A stretch of 64,000 nucleotides of DNA from Xenoacremonium recifei (Eukaryota > Ascomycota > Sordariomycetes > Hypocreales > Nectriaceae). Positions 9,607 to 21,982 of this stretch are shown here, one piece after another. The position numbers were made by a program, and so were the translations under genes. Positions within the stretch are counted from its first letter, which is position 1; the number at the start of each line of letters is the position of its first letter. Below the pieces are notes generated by a model. That model did not search any database. It had not been told where the DNA came from and was given only the letters and a program-made list of their open reading frames with translations. Location: assembly GCA_012184525.1 (NCBI GenBank), contig WOFQ01000023.1:434001-498000 (forward strand), read 5' to 3'.

Positions 9607-11220
9607 TTACACTTCTTCGTTGTAGACTATACAGGGCTCATAAGGAATAGGTGTGAATTGATCCGTCAGAATGTCATACGCTCTCTTCCCAAGGTCATCG
9701 TGGAAAGTATCGATCCATAGGACTCGCTTGATATCTTGCCGTATTTCGGACCAGGACATATTCGCGGCTCCCGATGCCTTGAAGTTGGCCCAAGTATGAT
9801 GTTCTGGGACATTTCCAAAAGTGATTAGGCAAACAAACATGAACCAAATATCTAGAGTCGGGTTAAGCGCTGAATGCGACAGTCGGACGGCGGCATATGA
9901 ACGTTCCAGTCTGCTAGCTAAGCTCATGAAGCATGGATGTGTGTAGTTGCCAGGTAGCCGAAAGGTTGTCGCAAAGAGCGCTAACATACTGAGGCGAAGA
10001 CATTCAGATACTTCATCCTCCTGGACTTCTAGTTCGATGAGTTTGCAATGCGAAAAACCTAGACATTGTTGAACAAAGCGTCCTTCCATGGGGGTTTGGG
10101 CGTAAAAATGTCGGTTGAAAAGGATGGTGATGTTTTGAAGGTGAGCAAATACCGTGGCGATATCCGGCGCTACCATGTCGGCAACCGAGAGCATGTTTTC
10201 TAAATGATGGAGATGCCTGATTGCGGCGGGGAAGGCTGGCATATCCCATGCCGAGCTACTGTAGATGGGTGTCCATTGCCTGGTGATTAGCATGCTGGAG
10301 AAGTTCAGACTGCTCTCTATTAGCAACCCTCAAGGTATGCGGTGAAATGGTAGCGCGTACCGATCTATTGATAGCTGAACGATAGGTTTCAGAGAGATGC
10401 GTCTCAACCCGCCATTAAGGCGAATGATCTTGGATATACCCAAGGCGTGTGTCTTAGCGGCATTGAAGTCGCCGAAGATAACCGCGACCGCAGCCAAGAT
10501 GGCGATGGCAAAAAGGCTGATTTGGTGTCTATCATCATCATCACTGCACAGCCGCTCGTTCAAGAGCGGCAAAGTGCTCTGGAGATGCTTGCGCGTTTCG
10601 TTGGACAGAGGTTGTTTCAACACCAAGTCATTGGCGGCAGATGCTAGCAGTAGCGTGGATCGTAGAATGAGCCTCTCGGTGGTGATGATGTTGAAGTACC
10701 ACGCTGAGTCATCTGGAAACTCGATTTCAAGCCCAAAGAGCCCGAACGGACACAAGAGATCTTTGATAGGGTTGTGTATGAAGTCTATGGACAGTATCCA
10801 TGATTAGTCAAGCAAGGCTGGGTAAAACTACGATCTCCACGTACACTGATGCATCATCTCCTGCGCAGAGAGGCCTAGCTCATCTGGGAAGTGGAAGAGA
10901 GCCCAGTCCGACGGTGGTGGGGGCGGGAGAATGTCCGGCTGGCCGGAGCGGCTCCGATACTGGATATCTCCGGTGCAAGAATCGGATCGGGACCCACGAG
11001 ATTTCTCTGCAGGGTCCGTTTGCGGCTCGGGAGAACTCTTCGGCCTCGTCTTCTTCAGTTGTCCCGACGATGCGGCGGCTGCGACGGCGGCCTCGCGTCT
11101 AGATCGTCGCGAGGTTGGTTGCTTGTTCTTCCTCTGCATGCAGTGACGTCTTATCAGCTGTCGATCCGCACCTCGGATTCTTGCTGATGAATCAGTCGTC
11201 ACAAATGCGAATTCTGGCAT
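9607..11220 (-). CDS. Fungal transcription-factor-like protein without a zinc cluster
   Basis: Three exons (11220-10845, 10784-10361, 10309-9607) give 500 residues. The N-terminus MPEFAFVTTDSS...ADRQLIRRHCMQRKN is the conserved start of a large fungal regulator family that has the Fungal_trans_2 (DUF3468-type) region but no Zn2Cys6 finger. Basic and Ser/Pro-rich residues follow (PTSRRSRREA, then PPPPPPSDW), and the rest is the helical fungal domain (LISLFAIAIL-like, RLEVQEDEVSE). It is probably nuclear; DNA binding is unproven for this subgroup. The second intron needs the acceptor ...agagcag to stay in frame. An in-frame start 19 codons upstream at 11277 is possible. It may regulate the convergent DHA2 transporter, but position is the only support. 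Confidence 0.75.
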
Positions 11221-12811
11221 CGTGAAACTCTCCTTTGGGAAAGCAATCTGGCAAGGGAGTTGGGCGAAGTCAAACAATGCGAAGCATGCGGGACCACTGG
11301 TTGATATTCAAGGGGTCATGGAACGATGGCTCGGGATAATGCGTAAGCAAGCGAGATCCGTCTAAAGCTGAGACGCGTTGTTTGGCGCTGAGCAGACCAC
11401 ATTGCTTGCCGAAAAGGGATACAAGCCTCGACTGGCATTTGAGATCCAATCTGACACTCACAATCGTGTGCAGCCTTAAATAACTGGGGCAACCACATTG
11501 ATTTCCCAAAAGGGATGCCATACTGGCAGGCACGGAATTCGGGCTTCGGACCAGGTGGAAATACGCTGGCGGAGTATTCTGTCTTCAGTTATGCCCGGGC
11601 GCTCCCTTTGCCTCTCTCTTCACAACGCGGAGAACAGAGACGAGCTAGGTAAATGTACAAAAACGTATGTTGCTCTTCTCGATTAAAGAAAGCGATACCG
11701 GAGACTTCCAATGACGAATTAAGGAGGGATCGTAAAAGACAGGACACCTCAATTTTCGCTACTTATCCAAGTTGAGGCATTGTAGCATTGGGGCGGCTCC
11801 CTCGCTTTCATAACTTGTTTAGAGTGTTGAGAAATGAGAATGGAATAACCAACCATATAGACCGGGATTCAGGCTCTGTAGACAACTCAAATGTACTTTG
11901 TCTCTTGAAGCTACTTAATCTGAATAGTATATTGGGCCTCTTGCAAAATAACCCAGCTGTGGAAAACCCTTGACTGGTGAAGAGTAAGACACTGCTGAAT
12001 ACACCTTAGGATCTCTCTTCCTGTGTCAACTATTCAAAAGAGGGCCAAATGGGACATGTGTTTGGCACTTGCTGTATATGTTGAATAGTATAATGTTGGA
12101 CTTGAAAGATCCCATATCGTTTGCCTACGTATCTCATGAAGGACAATTATTTCACTAAAAGCTTGTGCATTTGCAACTTTATCTCTGGATCTTCATTTTG
12201 CTTTCTGGATTGCAAATCATAAGATCGCTCACGTACAAGGAAGGCTCAGCAAATGTGAGATTGTCCTAAGACTCCTGCACATATTACCATTATAAGGACA
12301 AGTTCACTGCGGAGTTTAATACAATATATACCCATGCATTTAAGGTCAATATATGCTCTTGAAACATAGAATTTCCAAGACGAAGGCACTTATAGAGTTG
12401 AAAATCTATTTGATATTGCTCTTGAAGCATAATCACAACCTGTATCGAAGAGGGAGTGTTGGAATAGATAAGACGTAAGCGCACGTTGGGGAGTCTCTTC
12501 CCTACGCAAATCTGGTATGACGTGCGAAACTGAGCAATGTTCGCTTAGGGCTTGCTAGATGAATAATAGGACGAGAAAAAGGCTTTAAAAAGAGTGATGC
12601 TCCGGTTCGGACTTTTGTTTTGGCCCACAATCTGTCCTTATATCGACATTCCACATACCGCTGCTGCAACTTCAAGTTGTTTCGGGTTTGCCGGAAGATT
12701 GCCCCTTTTGTCTTGAAACAATGTTTCCAATGTGCCTCATTCTGGCTTTTGACCGTACACCACGTGGCTAGTTTTGTTAGTTCAGGTTCGGCATATAATT
12801 CATATGCCCAC
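11221..12811. other. Gene-poor AT-rich intergenic region
   Basis: About 1.6 kb without recognisable coding sequence; frames at 11788-11973 (+), 12290-12484 (-) and 12620-12919 (+) look random. The left part is the promoter of the regulator ending at 11220. Confidence 0.5.
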
Positions 12812-14151
12812 TTACAAATCCAACTGCGCATGATACTTGCGAGCATAAAGCTCCTGACGGACCTGGGCGAGCATTACAATGACCTCCTCTTTCGGCATGC
12901 CCAACACGCCACAAAATAATTTAAGAGAAAACGCTTCAAGACCATCTAGGACTTGAGCGATATTGCACATGCCAATATCCTTCATGTGTGGATCTTTGGG
13001 CCACGGACCCAAAGGAAGACGGAACTTGCGGTGGACAATATTAGTGAAGCCAGCACCTTTTACCCATCCTTCAAGAAGAGGGCCTGGACACGGTTCACGA
13101 TGCAACTTAGTCCTTGCAGCATTGATGAATAGCTTAATCCACTTCATGAGATGATGTTCATCGGTAATAGATCCGTCTTCAGAATAATATAGAAGATTGT
13201 AATCTTGGAACTCAGCCCAGCCACCGGGAGCCAAATGACTTGATGCGGTCAATTCACGTTTAAAGTCTAGACAAAAACACTTACCTAAATACATTTCCCA
13301 CCAACTTTGGCCAGTCCAGGATCGAAGTTGACATATAACGGGAGAAGATGTAATTATAGTCACCGTCAACCCATGGCTGCTCTATATCATCTATCTCGAA
13401 CTTGACGTTCGGGGGAACCCTTGTCTTATTAATACTCTGTATACGATATTGAGTGATGCACGTACCATGACGGCTGGATGGCACTCAGATCTTTGCCAAT
13501 TACCTGGGTTGTTAGCCGCTATTGGCCCATACCTGGAGAAACTTGATACCTCGACTGCGGGATACTCCTCGCCAATGCAAATTGCCCCTGCAGAATCAAA
13601 TATTAGACCAATCAAACAGAGGCCTGAGCAAGTAAGCTCACATATTCCGGTTCCAGTACCAATATCAAGGACCTTCGCTGGCTTTTCCAAATCGACCGGA
13701 GCGAGAAAGAGCTTATTCCCAATGCCTTTCGTCATAAGCAAATGTGTGAGGTCAAGTCGTTCATTCTCGGCCTCGTCGTTGGGGAAGTTATATGCTTTAT
13801 TGCGTTAACAGGACAAGCTTGCGATCGGGGCAGAAGCCTCACAGCCAGCATTATACGCGTGATATCGTCGGCCGAATTCGGTGGGGTAGTTGATTACGCT
13901 CGAAGTTAGAGAAGCGGTATACGACGATCTATCAGAGTGAGCACTGCATCTGCGAGAAAAATAAATTTCTTACAGGTCACTGCCGAAGGTCGAATCAGCA
14001 TCGTCAGCCTACTGACGTTAGCTGACGTCGCAATCGCAGTTCAAGGGAAACCAACTGGGGGAGCATCCACTTCGACAGGGACATTTTCTGCAGTGACCTC
14101 CCCTGTGTTGACTTCGGTAGGCCGTGCCTGACGAGGACTTGAACCCGTCAT
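12812..14151 (-). CDS. LaeA-like SAM-dependent methyltransferase
   Basis: Joined exons give a class I methyltransferase of the LaeA-like family (many annotated as TAM domain or velvet-associated methyltransferases). Visible blocks in order: a low-complexity N-terminus from MTGSSPRQA; DSTFGSD-SSYTASLTSS; FGRRYHAYNAGS; YNFPNDEAENERLDL; the SAM-binding motif VLDIGTGTGIWAI; VPPNVKFEIDDIEQPW; YMSTSILDWPKL; and HLAPGGWAEFQDY. It ends RKYHAQLDL at 12812-12814. At least six introns of 43-60 bases are needed, and each junction restores a conserved block; the boundaries of the first two introns (14000-14060 and 13925-13975) are the least certain. Family members affect secondary metabolism or development, but most paralogues are uncharacterised. 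Confidence 0.85.
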
Positions 14152-15659
14152 TTTCGCAAACAATATGGCACAGAAGAGGAGGATCGGTGGGCTGCGGAGC
14201 AGGTGAGGGGGAGGAATAAAGAACAAAGAGAGCGTCGGCCCGGGCTTCTAAGGATTGTTGCTTCGATAGCGGGGTCATCCGGCAGGGAAGACGGAAAAGT
14301 CGGCGGTTAAGCAGCGGGTTGCATTGCAGAGACCAATGATACGTGGCATGCCGACAGGGTTGAGATGCTGTTGGCTTGACAGACGGATGAGTTTGTGCAT
14401 GTTGGTGGGTTGATGTCTGTCAGAGAATCCTGAAGAGGAAACGAAAACGGCAGGCGAGCACCAAGCGCGGGCTTGATGCCTGGTGACTTGAGAATTGACG
14501 CTCTCAACAGTAGGTTGAGTCTATAGCAGGCTTGTTCGCGACAGCTAGTCTCACACAATTAATAAATATATCTTTTAAAGCCTTGCAGACTCCCGACCAG
14601 ACTTGATCTATTATTACCATTATCATTGCTTTGTTTCCAGACACAACGCTAGAAGTTTTAGCTTGTGGTGGTGGATTCCGGGGATGGCTTTCAGCTAACC
14701 GGAAAGATTCTGGGCTCAACGGTGCAGGTTCATAGAGGGTACGCGCGCCAGAGGCACAGAGGACCTTAGGACAGACTACAAATTCGTCGTGTCTGCTTCT
14801 TGAGTTATTTCATTTCCCAATTTCTCATCCAATCCCAACTTGCGACCCTGGAGAATCCCTTTCCATCCACGGATATCCCCGATAGCTTAAAACTGGCGCG
14901 TTTTGTCACTGGTGAAGTCCTTGAAGTTGCTTGAAAGCGACTGAATTCGGCGTATTGTGAAATGGAAGCTCGGGACGCTCATCGGGCGCGCGCAATTGAT
15001 GCCGCCTCTTCAAAGATTATAACACAATGAGCCTGGGAAAGAGACAGTCAGTTTGGGCGTTGCTTTCGGCCTGTTTATCGGTGCTGTCAATATTGCGACA
15101 AATCCTTTGCTTTTACGGTTATCGGGCTGCTTTCAGGCTGTGCTGTTGGCGGGGGCTCTAAAATCCTGACAGAAAACGTTGTGGCGCCTCTGCTGTTGAT
15201 TTGGCCAGTGATTGGCGCCGTTTGGCAGCTGAACTTCGACGCTAGGAACTCGCTTGCTCAAGCTTGCCAGCCATCGCGTGCATCATCACCGGACGACCTA
15301 GCCGTTTGGAGAGCTATTGCAATGACGGCGTGGATTCTCGTCTAGTTTGTGGAATGATCTGATGGCCTTGTGCCAGCTGAAAGCTGATCGCACCTCTTCT
15401 TTGGCTAAATCTCCTGATAGTTGGACCGGCTTTTGCAATCTCAGCTACGAAGAATGAAGTGTTAACATTGGATCTTTTCCCGTTACGGATGGTAAGATGC
15501 TATTGCAGTCCAGCGGTCTTGTCGCGCCGATCGAACGACGGAACGACGGCATTGGAAGAGAGTATTAGAAGGTTTCCAGCTCCCTTTACCCCTCGCGTGT
15601 TTGTCCAAAGGTACTCAGAAAAACACAGCTTCGCTTTCAGGCGTTTATTACGTGAAACA
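14152..15659. other. Divergent intergenic region, methyltransferase / alcohol oxidase
   Basis: 1.5 kb between two ATGs. A stretch at about 15040-15345 is open on the + strand and encodes hydrophobic residues in more than one frame, but it lacks a good start codon and I recognise no family. I treat the region as two promoters and leaders, possibly with a decayed fragment. Confidence 0.5.
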
Positions 15660-18094
15660 ATGGCTGCACCAATACCGACACTCATTCCAGCTGCACCAGC
15701 GGGTGCGACGGAGTTCTTGACTGAAGAGCAATGGGCAATCTTCTTGTCTTTGATCGAAGCTGTCGTGCCCCCGATCGTCACAGAAGCAGACCTGACGGAC
15801 AAAGCCAACCAAAAGCGGATATCTCAGCAACAGTTCGACGAAGCCTACGAACGAGTCAAGAAGTCGATGAAAGATCCCCCAACGAAAAAGAAGTTTGCGG
15901 AGTTCCTGAAGGATAAGCCCTCTGCAGTACCTGGTTTCGTTGAGACCGTCAAAGGTGCCCTTAGCCTTTCCCCGGTGGATGCGCAGAATCAATTGAAATC
16001 TGTTATTCAAGTACTTTCGTACGTCATGGAGGACAATTTCCAAGTACACCCAGCCAGAGACTAATCATTTTACAGCACCCGGGCTGGAAGTCTTCTTCTT
16101 ACCGGTTACTGTACTCCAGTTGTTGATCAGCCACTGCATATCCGAGAAGCTATCCTCCAAAAATGGAGCAATGCATGGATGACTTCTCTGAAGATGCTTA
16201 CAAAATCGATAGTGCTACTTGCGATGAGTTCTTGGGTTGCTACTGATCCTCTGTTCCGCGAGATTTCCGGTTACTCCGATGTCCCAAAGAATTACCGCCC
16301 AGGCACCGGTTACGATTATAAGTTCATGCAGTTTGAGAGTGGGAAGGAGCCCGAAGAACTTGAGACCGACGTGGTCATTGTTGGTTCTGGATGTGGAGGA
16401 GGTGTCTGTGCCAAAGTGCTGGCTCAAGCCGGCCACAAGGTGGTGGTGCTGGACAAGGGGTACTACTTCAATCCTTCTCAGCTGCCAATGAGTTTGTCCA
16501 CGGGGCCATATCATCTTTACGAAAACAACGGGATCATCCAAACAGATAACCAGTCCGCTCTCGTCCTCGCGGGCAGTTGCTGGGGTGGAGGCGGAACTGT
16601 CAATTGGGCTGCGGCATTGAAGACTCAAGATTATGTCCGAGATGAATGGGCCAAAGAGGGCCTACCATTCTTTGCTGGGGATGAGTTTCAGGCTTCTCTA
16701 GATAGAGTCTTTGACTTCATGGGAGCAAGCACCGCGTACATGCGACACACTCCTGGGTCCCAGGCTATCCTTGATGGATCTGAGAAGTTGGGTTGGCCAA
16801 GTAGCTTAGTCGCTCAGAATACCGGCGGCAACGAACACTACTGTGGGCACTGTCATTATGGCTGTGGTTCTAACGAGAAGAAGGGGCCAATTGCCAGCTG
16901 GTTACCTCACGCGGCTGAGAACGGAGCTCAGTTCATTGAAGGATTCCAGGTGGATAAGATCCTGTTTGACGAAAAAGACGGTGGTCATCGAGTTGCGACT
17001 GGTGTGGTTGGAACTTGGACTTCTCGAGACACTCAGGGAGGGGTCAGCGGCCCCATAGATGAGCGCAGAACTCGTCTGATAACAATTCGAGCGAAGAAGG
17101 TCATAGTCTCCTCCGGATCACTCAACAGCCCCTTGCTGCTACAGAGGAGTGGGTTGAACGTATGCATCTCGTTTAATCTTGTAAACGGCTCTTGCTGACA
17201 TTTCCAGAACCCTCATATCGGTAAAAACCTCCACATCCACCCATGCAACTTCGTTTCTGCCTACTTCGAAGAAGAAGCTAGATGTTGGGAAGGTCCGTTG
17301 TCCTGTAGGTAGCCTGTTTAACGAAATGCTGACAGCTTCAGGTGGCATCATTACCAGCCTCTGCACGAAATTTGAGAATTTGGACGGTAAAGGGCACGGC
17401 CCCAAGTTAGAATCAACGTGTGGACTGGTAATTTTCGGACCAAATCTGTTGAGAAGATATACAAAGTACTGACCGCGTGATATAGCCTTCTGTTAGTGTG
17501 GCTCTCCAGCCATGGAATGACGGCCTTACTACGAAGGTCAACGTGACGAGATTACGCCACATGGCAGTCTATATTATGTTGACTCGAGATCGCGATACTG
17601 GACGAGTCTATGCCGATCCGGTATCTGGAAGACCCAGAGTGGACTACTCTCCGTCTCAATTCGATGCCGCGAATGCATTGGAAGGTCTCAAGGGAATGGC
17701 TAGCATACTATATGCCAACGGTGCCGTCGAGGTCCAGCCTGGACTTCCCGGAGTGAAGCCTTTTATTCGAAAGGATCCGTCGGCAACACCTCTTATCGAA
17801 AAGGGAGAAGTCATTGATCCTGATTTCGTTGCATGGCTGAAACACGTGGACAGTGTAGGAAATACGCCACCTGTGCCGAGTTACGGCTCTGCTCACCAGA
17901 TGGGATCATGTCGTATGAGCAGCTCGGAGAAGAACGGCGTCGTGGATCCTCGAGGCCGAGTATGGGGAACAGAGAACTTATTTATAGCTGATGCAAGCGT
18001 CTTCCCCAGCGCATCCGGGGTTAATCCCATGATTACCAACATGGCTATTTCAGACTGGATTGCACAAGGGGTCTCGAAGGAACTTAGGAGCTGA
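15660..18094 (+). CDS. GMC-type long-chain fatty alcohol oxidase (FAO)
   Basis: Five exons encode a FAD-dependent long-chain alcohol oxidase, which oxidises fatty alcohols to aldehydes with O2 and produces H2O2, in membranes or peroxisomes. The N-terminal region from MAAPIPTLIP holds the family domain LTEEQWAIFLSLIEAVVPP. Then comes the FAD motif VVIVGSGCGGGVCAKVLAQAG, the GMC block AGSCWGGGGTVNWAAA, and C-terminal GSCRMSSSEKNGVVDPRGRVWG with ADASVFPSASGVNPM. Introns are at about 16019-16073, 17160-17207, a short one near 17306-17341 (T|GT in a Cys codon) and one ending 17485. The start at 15660 is the first ATG of the family-like sequence; an upstream frame to 15459 looks like leader. Confidence 0.9.
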
Positions 18095-18452
18095 TGAACA
18101 TCTCTCTCCTTGTATATATAATGTTTTGTTGGAAGCGTTAGATAGTTCCACGTTGATTACAATAAGCCGTCGTGTGATTCTTCTGAAGTCAAAATTCTGA
18201 AATGATTGATGTATGAGGACATAAAACAAAGAACTTGTGATATCCGAGCCACTCTCGATACCACATCGTAGAGTTGTTCTATTTAGAGCATGTTTTGCAG
18301 AAAACGCGACAAGTTTCTAATGTTTCGTCAACGAAAGATGCTTTCTGCTTGTATTAAATAGGATATTTCGTGAAAGCCACAGTGACGCTTTGCTAACTAG
18401 AGAGCACCTCGGATCGAGAAACACCATTCTCTCCCGCCGGGTATGGTTCTAA
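18095..18452. other. Convergent 3' region
   Basis: Spacer of 358 bases between the stops of the alcohol oxidase and the permease. AT-rich, with no gene seen. Confidence 0.6.
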
Positions 18453-20231
18453 TTACAGAGCTAAAGCTTCCATAACTACCATTGGGCCAGCATAGTTCTT
18501 TCTCCCAACGAACCACCAAATACCAATAAAAATGGTAAACCCTCCCGTAACCAGAGAAGAATAGTTCATTTCATCTGCTGAGGTTGGCATCGAGTAAGGG
18601 AAGCAGTAGAAAACCATAAACACGATCATGTAGACACAAGAGATGATGTTGACGGCGTACCCAATCCAGCCTGGCATCCAGAAAGCACCTGGTCGAATAT
18701 TGCGTCGCTTCGTCAATAGATTAGGGAGGATCGCAGCGAGGAAGGATGCCGTTGATAGGATGACGAAGGCTCCGATAAAGGCATCGAAAGCAGCAACTGA
18801 GCCGACAAAAATTCCACCCATGCAGACGGACACAACGCCACATGTGATTGTCGCATTGAATGGATTTGCCCATCGTTCACTGATCTTGCCAATCTGATCT
18901 CCACCAGGCGCAGCACGGTCTCGGGCCAATGTCCAGAGAATTCGCCCAGCGGTAGTGTAGCAACCAATTGTTGCAAAATAGATTGGAACGAGAATAACTA
19001 TCACGAGGCCAATCGCGCCGCCACGCGTGCCTGTCGCCTGTTGGTAAATGTTGCCGAGGGGGAAGACGGAGTCTGCTGCGAAGAGTCCCTCCAAATCGTT
19101 AATGGAATAGAAAATGGAGACCATATAAATAATGGCCGTGATGAAACCCATGACGACTTGGGCAAGGATAGCCTTGGGCAAGTTCGAAGTCGCTCTTTCC
19201 TTTTGTTAATAAGTTATCACTTAAAGGCTCTTTGAGTGGAATAATACATACTTAGGGGTTTCCTCTGCAAGATGTGTAAGACAGTCAGGCGTACCAACTG
19301 CGAAAGCGCCGTTAAGCATGCCCGTCAAAAACACTAGACCGTTACTCGAATATCCCGTGCCGTTTGTCCAGTCGATCCAGACAGCCCGAGTTTTAGCATG
19401 GCCTTTGCCGTTATAAGAGGGCATAATGGCGCAAACCATAACGGTAACAAAAATCCCACCCAGCATGAAGAAGCAACCAACCCTGCTAATTCCAGCAAGG
19501 GCTCTATTGCAGAAGAGGACGATCATGCAGCAGGTGATTGTGATGATTTCGTAAACAATGAACACTTGCCAGCGTTTAACTTCATGCTCTGGATGGTACA
19601 GAGAGTAGCAGAACAAGACGCCATTGCCAATGATAGCGGAGTTCGCAGAGGCACCAAAGATCCAGGCCAAGAGGTTCCACCATCCAGCAAACCAACCGCA
19701 CACACGACCGAATCGTGGACCGGCTGCCACTGTGGCCCAGTGATAGACTGTGCTGGTCAGAGAGTGCACATCTAGGTTTCCAAGTGCTAGGGCATACCTC
19801 CACCAGAGGCTGGGATAGCTGAAGCCAGCTCTGCGATCGAAGCTCCCACGAACCAGTAGCAGATGGAGACGGCAATACTGCATTCATGTCAGTCATATGT
19901 AAGCTTCAATATAGGCATAGACTGACAATTCATAAATGACGCCTGCAGGGCCTCCATTATACAGAGCGACAACCTAGAGTCATTAGCTATAGCGTTCAGG
20001 GTTTGCAGTTAGGATGATGCTCACAATCGCACCACCGAGAGCTGTCCAAGTGTTTCCAGTTACGACGCCGGCTGAGATGATGCTCCACAGCCCAAACTGC
20101 CGATCAAGCTCTTGCTCGTGGCCAGACACATTGATCTCGGCTTTAGGGTTTTGCGTGATGCTCTGCTTCTCGAGGTCCACGACGGCTGTCTTTTCACTGC
20201 CATGGGCCGGCTCAATGTGGATTTCACCCAT
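18453..20231 (-). CDS. Amino-acid/GABA/choline permease (APC superfamily)
   Basis: About five exons encode a 12-helix permease of the fungal GABA/choline (Uga4/Hnm1-like) branch of the APC superfamily. The hydrophilic N-terminus starts MGEIHIEPAHG and leads to FGLWSIISAGVVTGNTWTALGGAI. A later junction restores ASGGVYHWATVAAGPRFGRVCGWFAGWWN, the diagnostic block; the intron acceptor there is ...gcacag. Next come GTPDCLTHLAEETPK and ATSNLPKAILAQVVMGFITA-like segments. The stop is at 18453-18455. Plasma-membrane uptake of amino acids, GABA or choline is the family role; the substrate cannot be chosen here. Confidence 0.9.
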
Positions 20232-21002
20232 GATTTGACTTGAGAAAGGGCTAAGTAGCGTGGAAGGTTGAAGGGAGACTGTGTTGGAGATGCTAAGCCA
20301 TGGAATACTTTGGAAACCGCTGCAATAAGTACTCGGTGGTTGTGATATCAGAGTTCTGCGCGTTGTATCGTGAACTGCATGGTCTTGGCGGACATAGTAA
20401 CCCTCAGCGATGTTATCTTGGAGCTCGCTGACTGCTTCCTCTCCTGGAAAATTGCAGAAAGGGAAACAGTGACTTTACGGCCCGAATTTTGTCAATCAGT
20501 TCATGCAGGGCCAACACACATGTTCCGGGGGCGTTCCGGTGCAGCTCCACACACACATCTCGCTTTGACCTCCTGCTAAATGGAGATAGGACCAGATATG
20601 ACTTTGGATAGCCTACATAGCCTACCGTGCGTAGGAAATTTTCTGCAGAGGGTTCGCTTCGTGTTGGTTCCCGTGTTTTCTCTATGACGAAGAGCGATTG
20701 TGTAATGAAGTAAGTAGCTTTCCCCCCTTGTCTTGATGATAAGCAAGGTGTTCCCAGACAACATCACGGAGTGTCCGGTGTTTGGCAATGAAGGCCGCTA
20801 ATGTGATCGACATCAAATCGACCCTCTCAATTCTGGGGTTTCCGTTAGCCCGTATGATGTCGGGCCGGGAGGGCAAGAAACTCTGTGAGTATGATTGGAG
20901 AACAAGAACCTGGGTGTGAATGGCCTCAATGATAAAACTTGTAGTCTATCCAAATGAGAGATAACCCAATTCACCACATCCCTTCAACGATAACTCAATG
21001 CT
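20232..21002. other. Promoter region of permease and 3' side of cutinase
   Basis: 770 bases without a recognisable gene. Short frames at 20370-20579 (+) and 20576-20876 (-) show no family features. The part near 20232 is the permease promoter. Confidence 0.5.
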
Positions 21003-21982
21003 TCAAATCATACGCAAAACCAAAAGACAGGATGCAATGAGCAAAGCAATCGGCGCCCTTCTAGCGTCTGCCCCATTGACCGGCACAGTGGTGGCCGTAG
21101 CGTTCCCTCCCGTTCCGCTGCTGGAACCGGCCCCAGATTTGCCACCATTGTTATACTGGTCAACAACGTATTGGACAACATCTTCACCGTAGACCTGCAC
21201 ATAGTTGAGATGTGCTGAGGGATCAACAGCCTCGCCTACATCACAGAATGGATCGCCATTGTCGCAGTAGGATCGAATTCGGTCTCCAAGCTCTTCGCAG
21301 ATGCCAGTGTCAAAACGATGGAAATCGCCGCTGCCAGTAGCGTTGCCGTAGTTGTACGTGGCGTTGTATTCATGAGTCGGGTCACCAAAGAGAACCGCCG
21401 CCACAACTAGACGTGTTAGAAGAGAGTATCATGTAAGATCCCCAGACTCACTATTTTCAGTGATGTTTTTAGGTAATGGCTCTGCCGCTTGGAGGATTTT
21501 GGAAAGCGGTATCGTCGAAGTCAAATCGAACCCAGCCCAAATCGCTGGAGTTCCGCAAAGGTTGTTGGAAGTAATTTGAGCGCCCTAGGCAAATGATGTA
21601 TTAGTGAACGTTCAATCCCCTATGCCCTTCATTTCATTACCTGGGAGTATCCAAACAACGCGATCTTGGAGTCAGGACATGCTGCGGCATACTCTGTGAC
21701 TTTCTGTTTCAAAAGCTGGGTACCGTTACGGACAGATACAAAGTAATCCGGGTTCTCTGCAGAGGCTGGATATAGGATGGGCTCGTAATTGGATCCTTTG
21801 ATGAGCCGAGCGATAGCTTCAGTCACATTTCCTGTTACTCCAGAGCCCATTGCTTCGCCGGTGCCTCTGGACACAAACATCTTAAGTCCCTTAACGCACT
21901 GAATACTAGAGTTGGAGCTCTGAGGCGACACGGCTGCTGCCGTGCATAGCACCGCAACAGCTAGGAGTATGAAGCTATACAT
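21003..21982 (-). CDS. Secreted cutinase-family (CE5) serine esterase, probably GPI-anchored
   Basis: Three exons. The N-terminus MYSFILLAVAVLCTAAAVS is a signal peptide. The catalytic serine lies in FGYSQ|GAQ, split by an intron; the block CDNGDPFCDVGEAVDPSAHLNYV carries the catalytic Asp and His with flanking cysteines. CE5 enzymes hydrolyse cutin polyesters or acetyl-xylan. After the catalytic domain comes a Gly/Ser linker and a final hydrophobic tail (IALLIASCLLVLRMI), suggesting a GPI anchor and retention at the cell surface, unlike the usual freely secreted cutinases. Five Asn-X-Ser/Thr sites or more are visible. Introns fall near 21581-21640 and 21407-21455. Confidence 0.9.

Noticed and set aside
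13952..13975. 24-base intron (gtaag...cgcag) in the methyltransferase
   Set aside because: Too short for a fungal intron; the acceptor 21 bases further gives a 45-base intron and restores the conserved SSYTASLTSS block.
14128..14151. B-box-like GGTTCAAGTCC on the minus strand, possible tRNA
   Set aside because: The T-stem does not pair and no A-box or acceptor stem can be found; the bases are the first codons of the methyltransferase.
15040..15345. Open stretch with hydrophobic residues upstream of the alcohol oxidase
   Set aside because: No start codon, hydrophobic in several frames (a base-composition effect), and no family.
18643..19775. Plus-strand frames inside the permease gene
   Set aside because: They are opposite-strand shadows of the permease exons.
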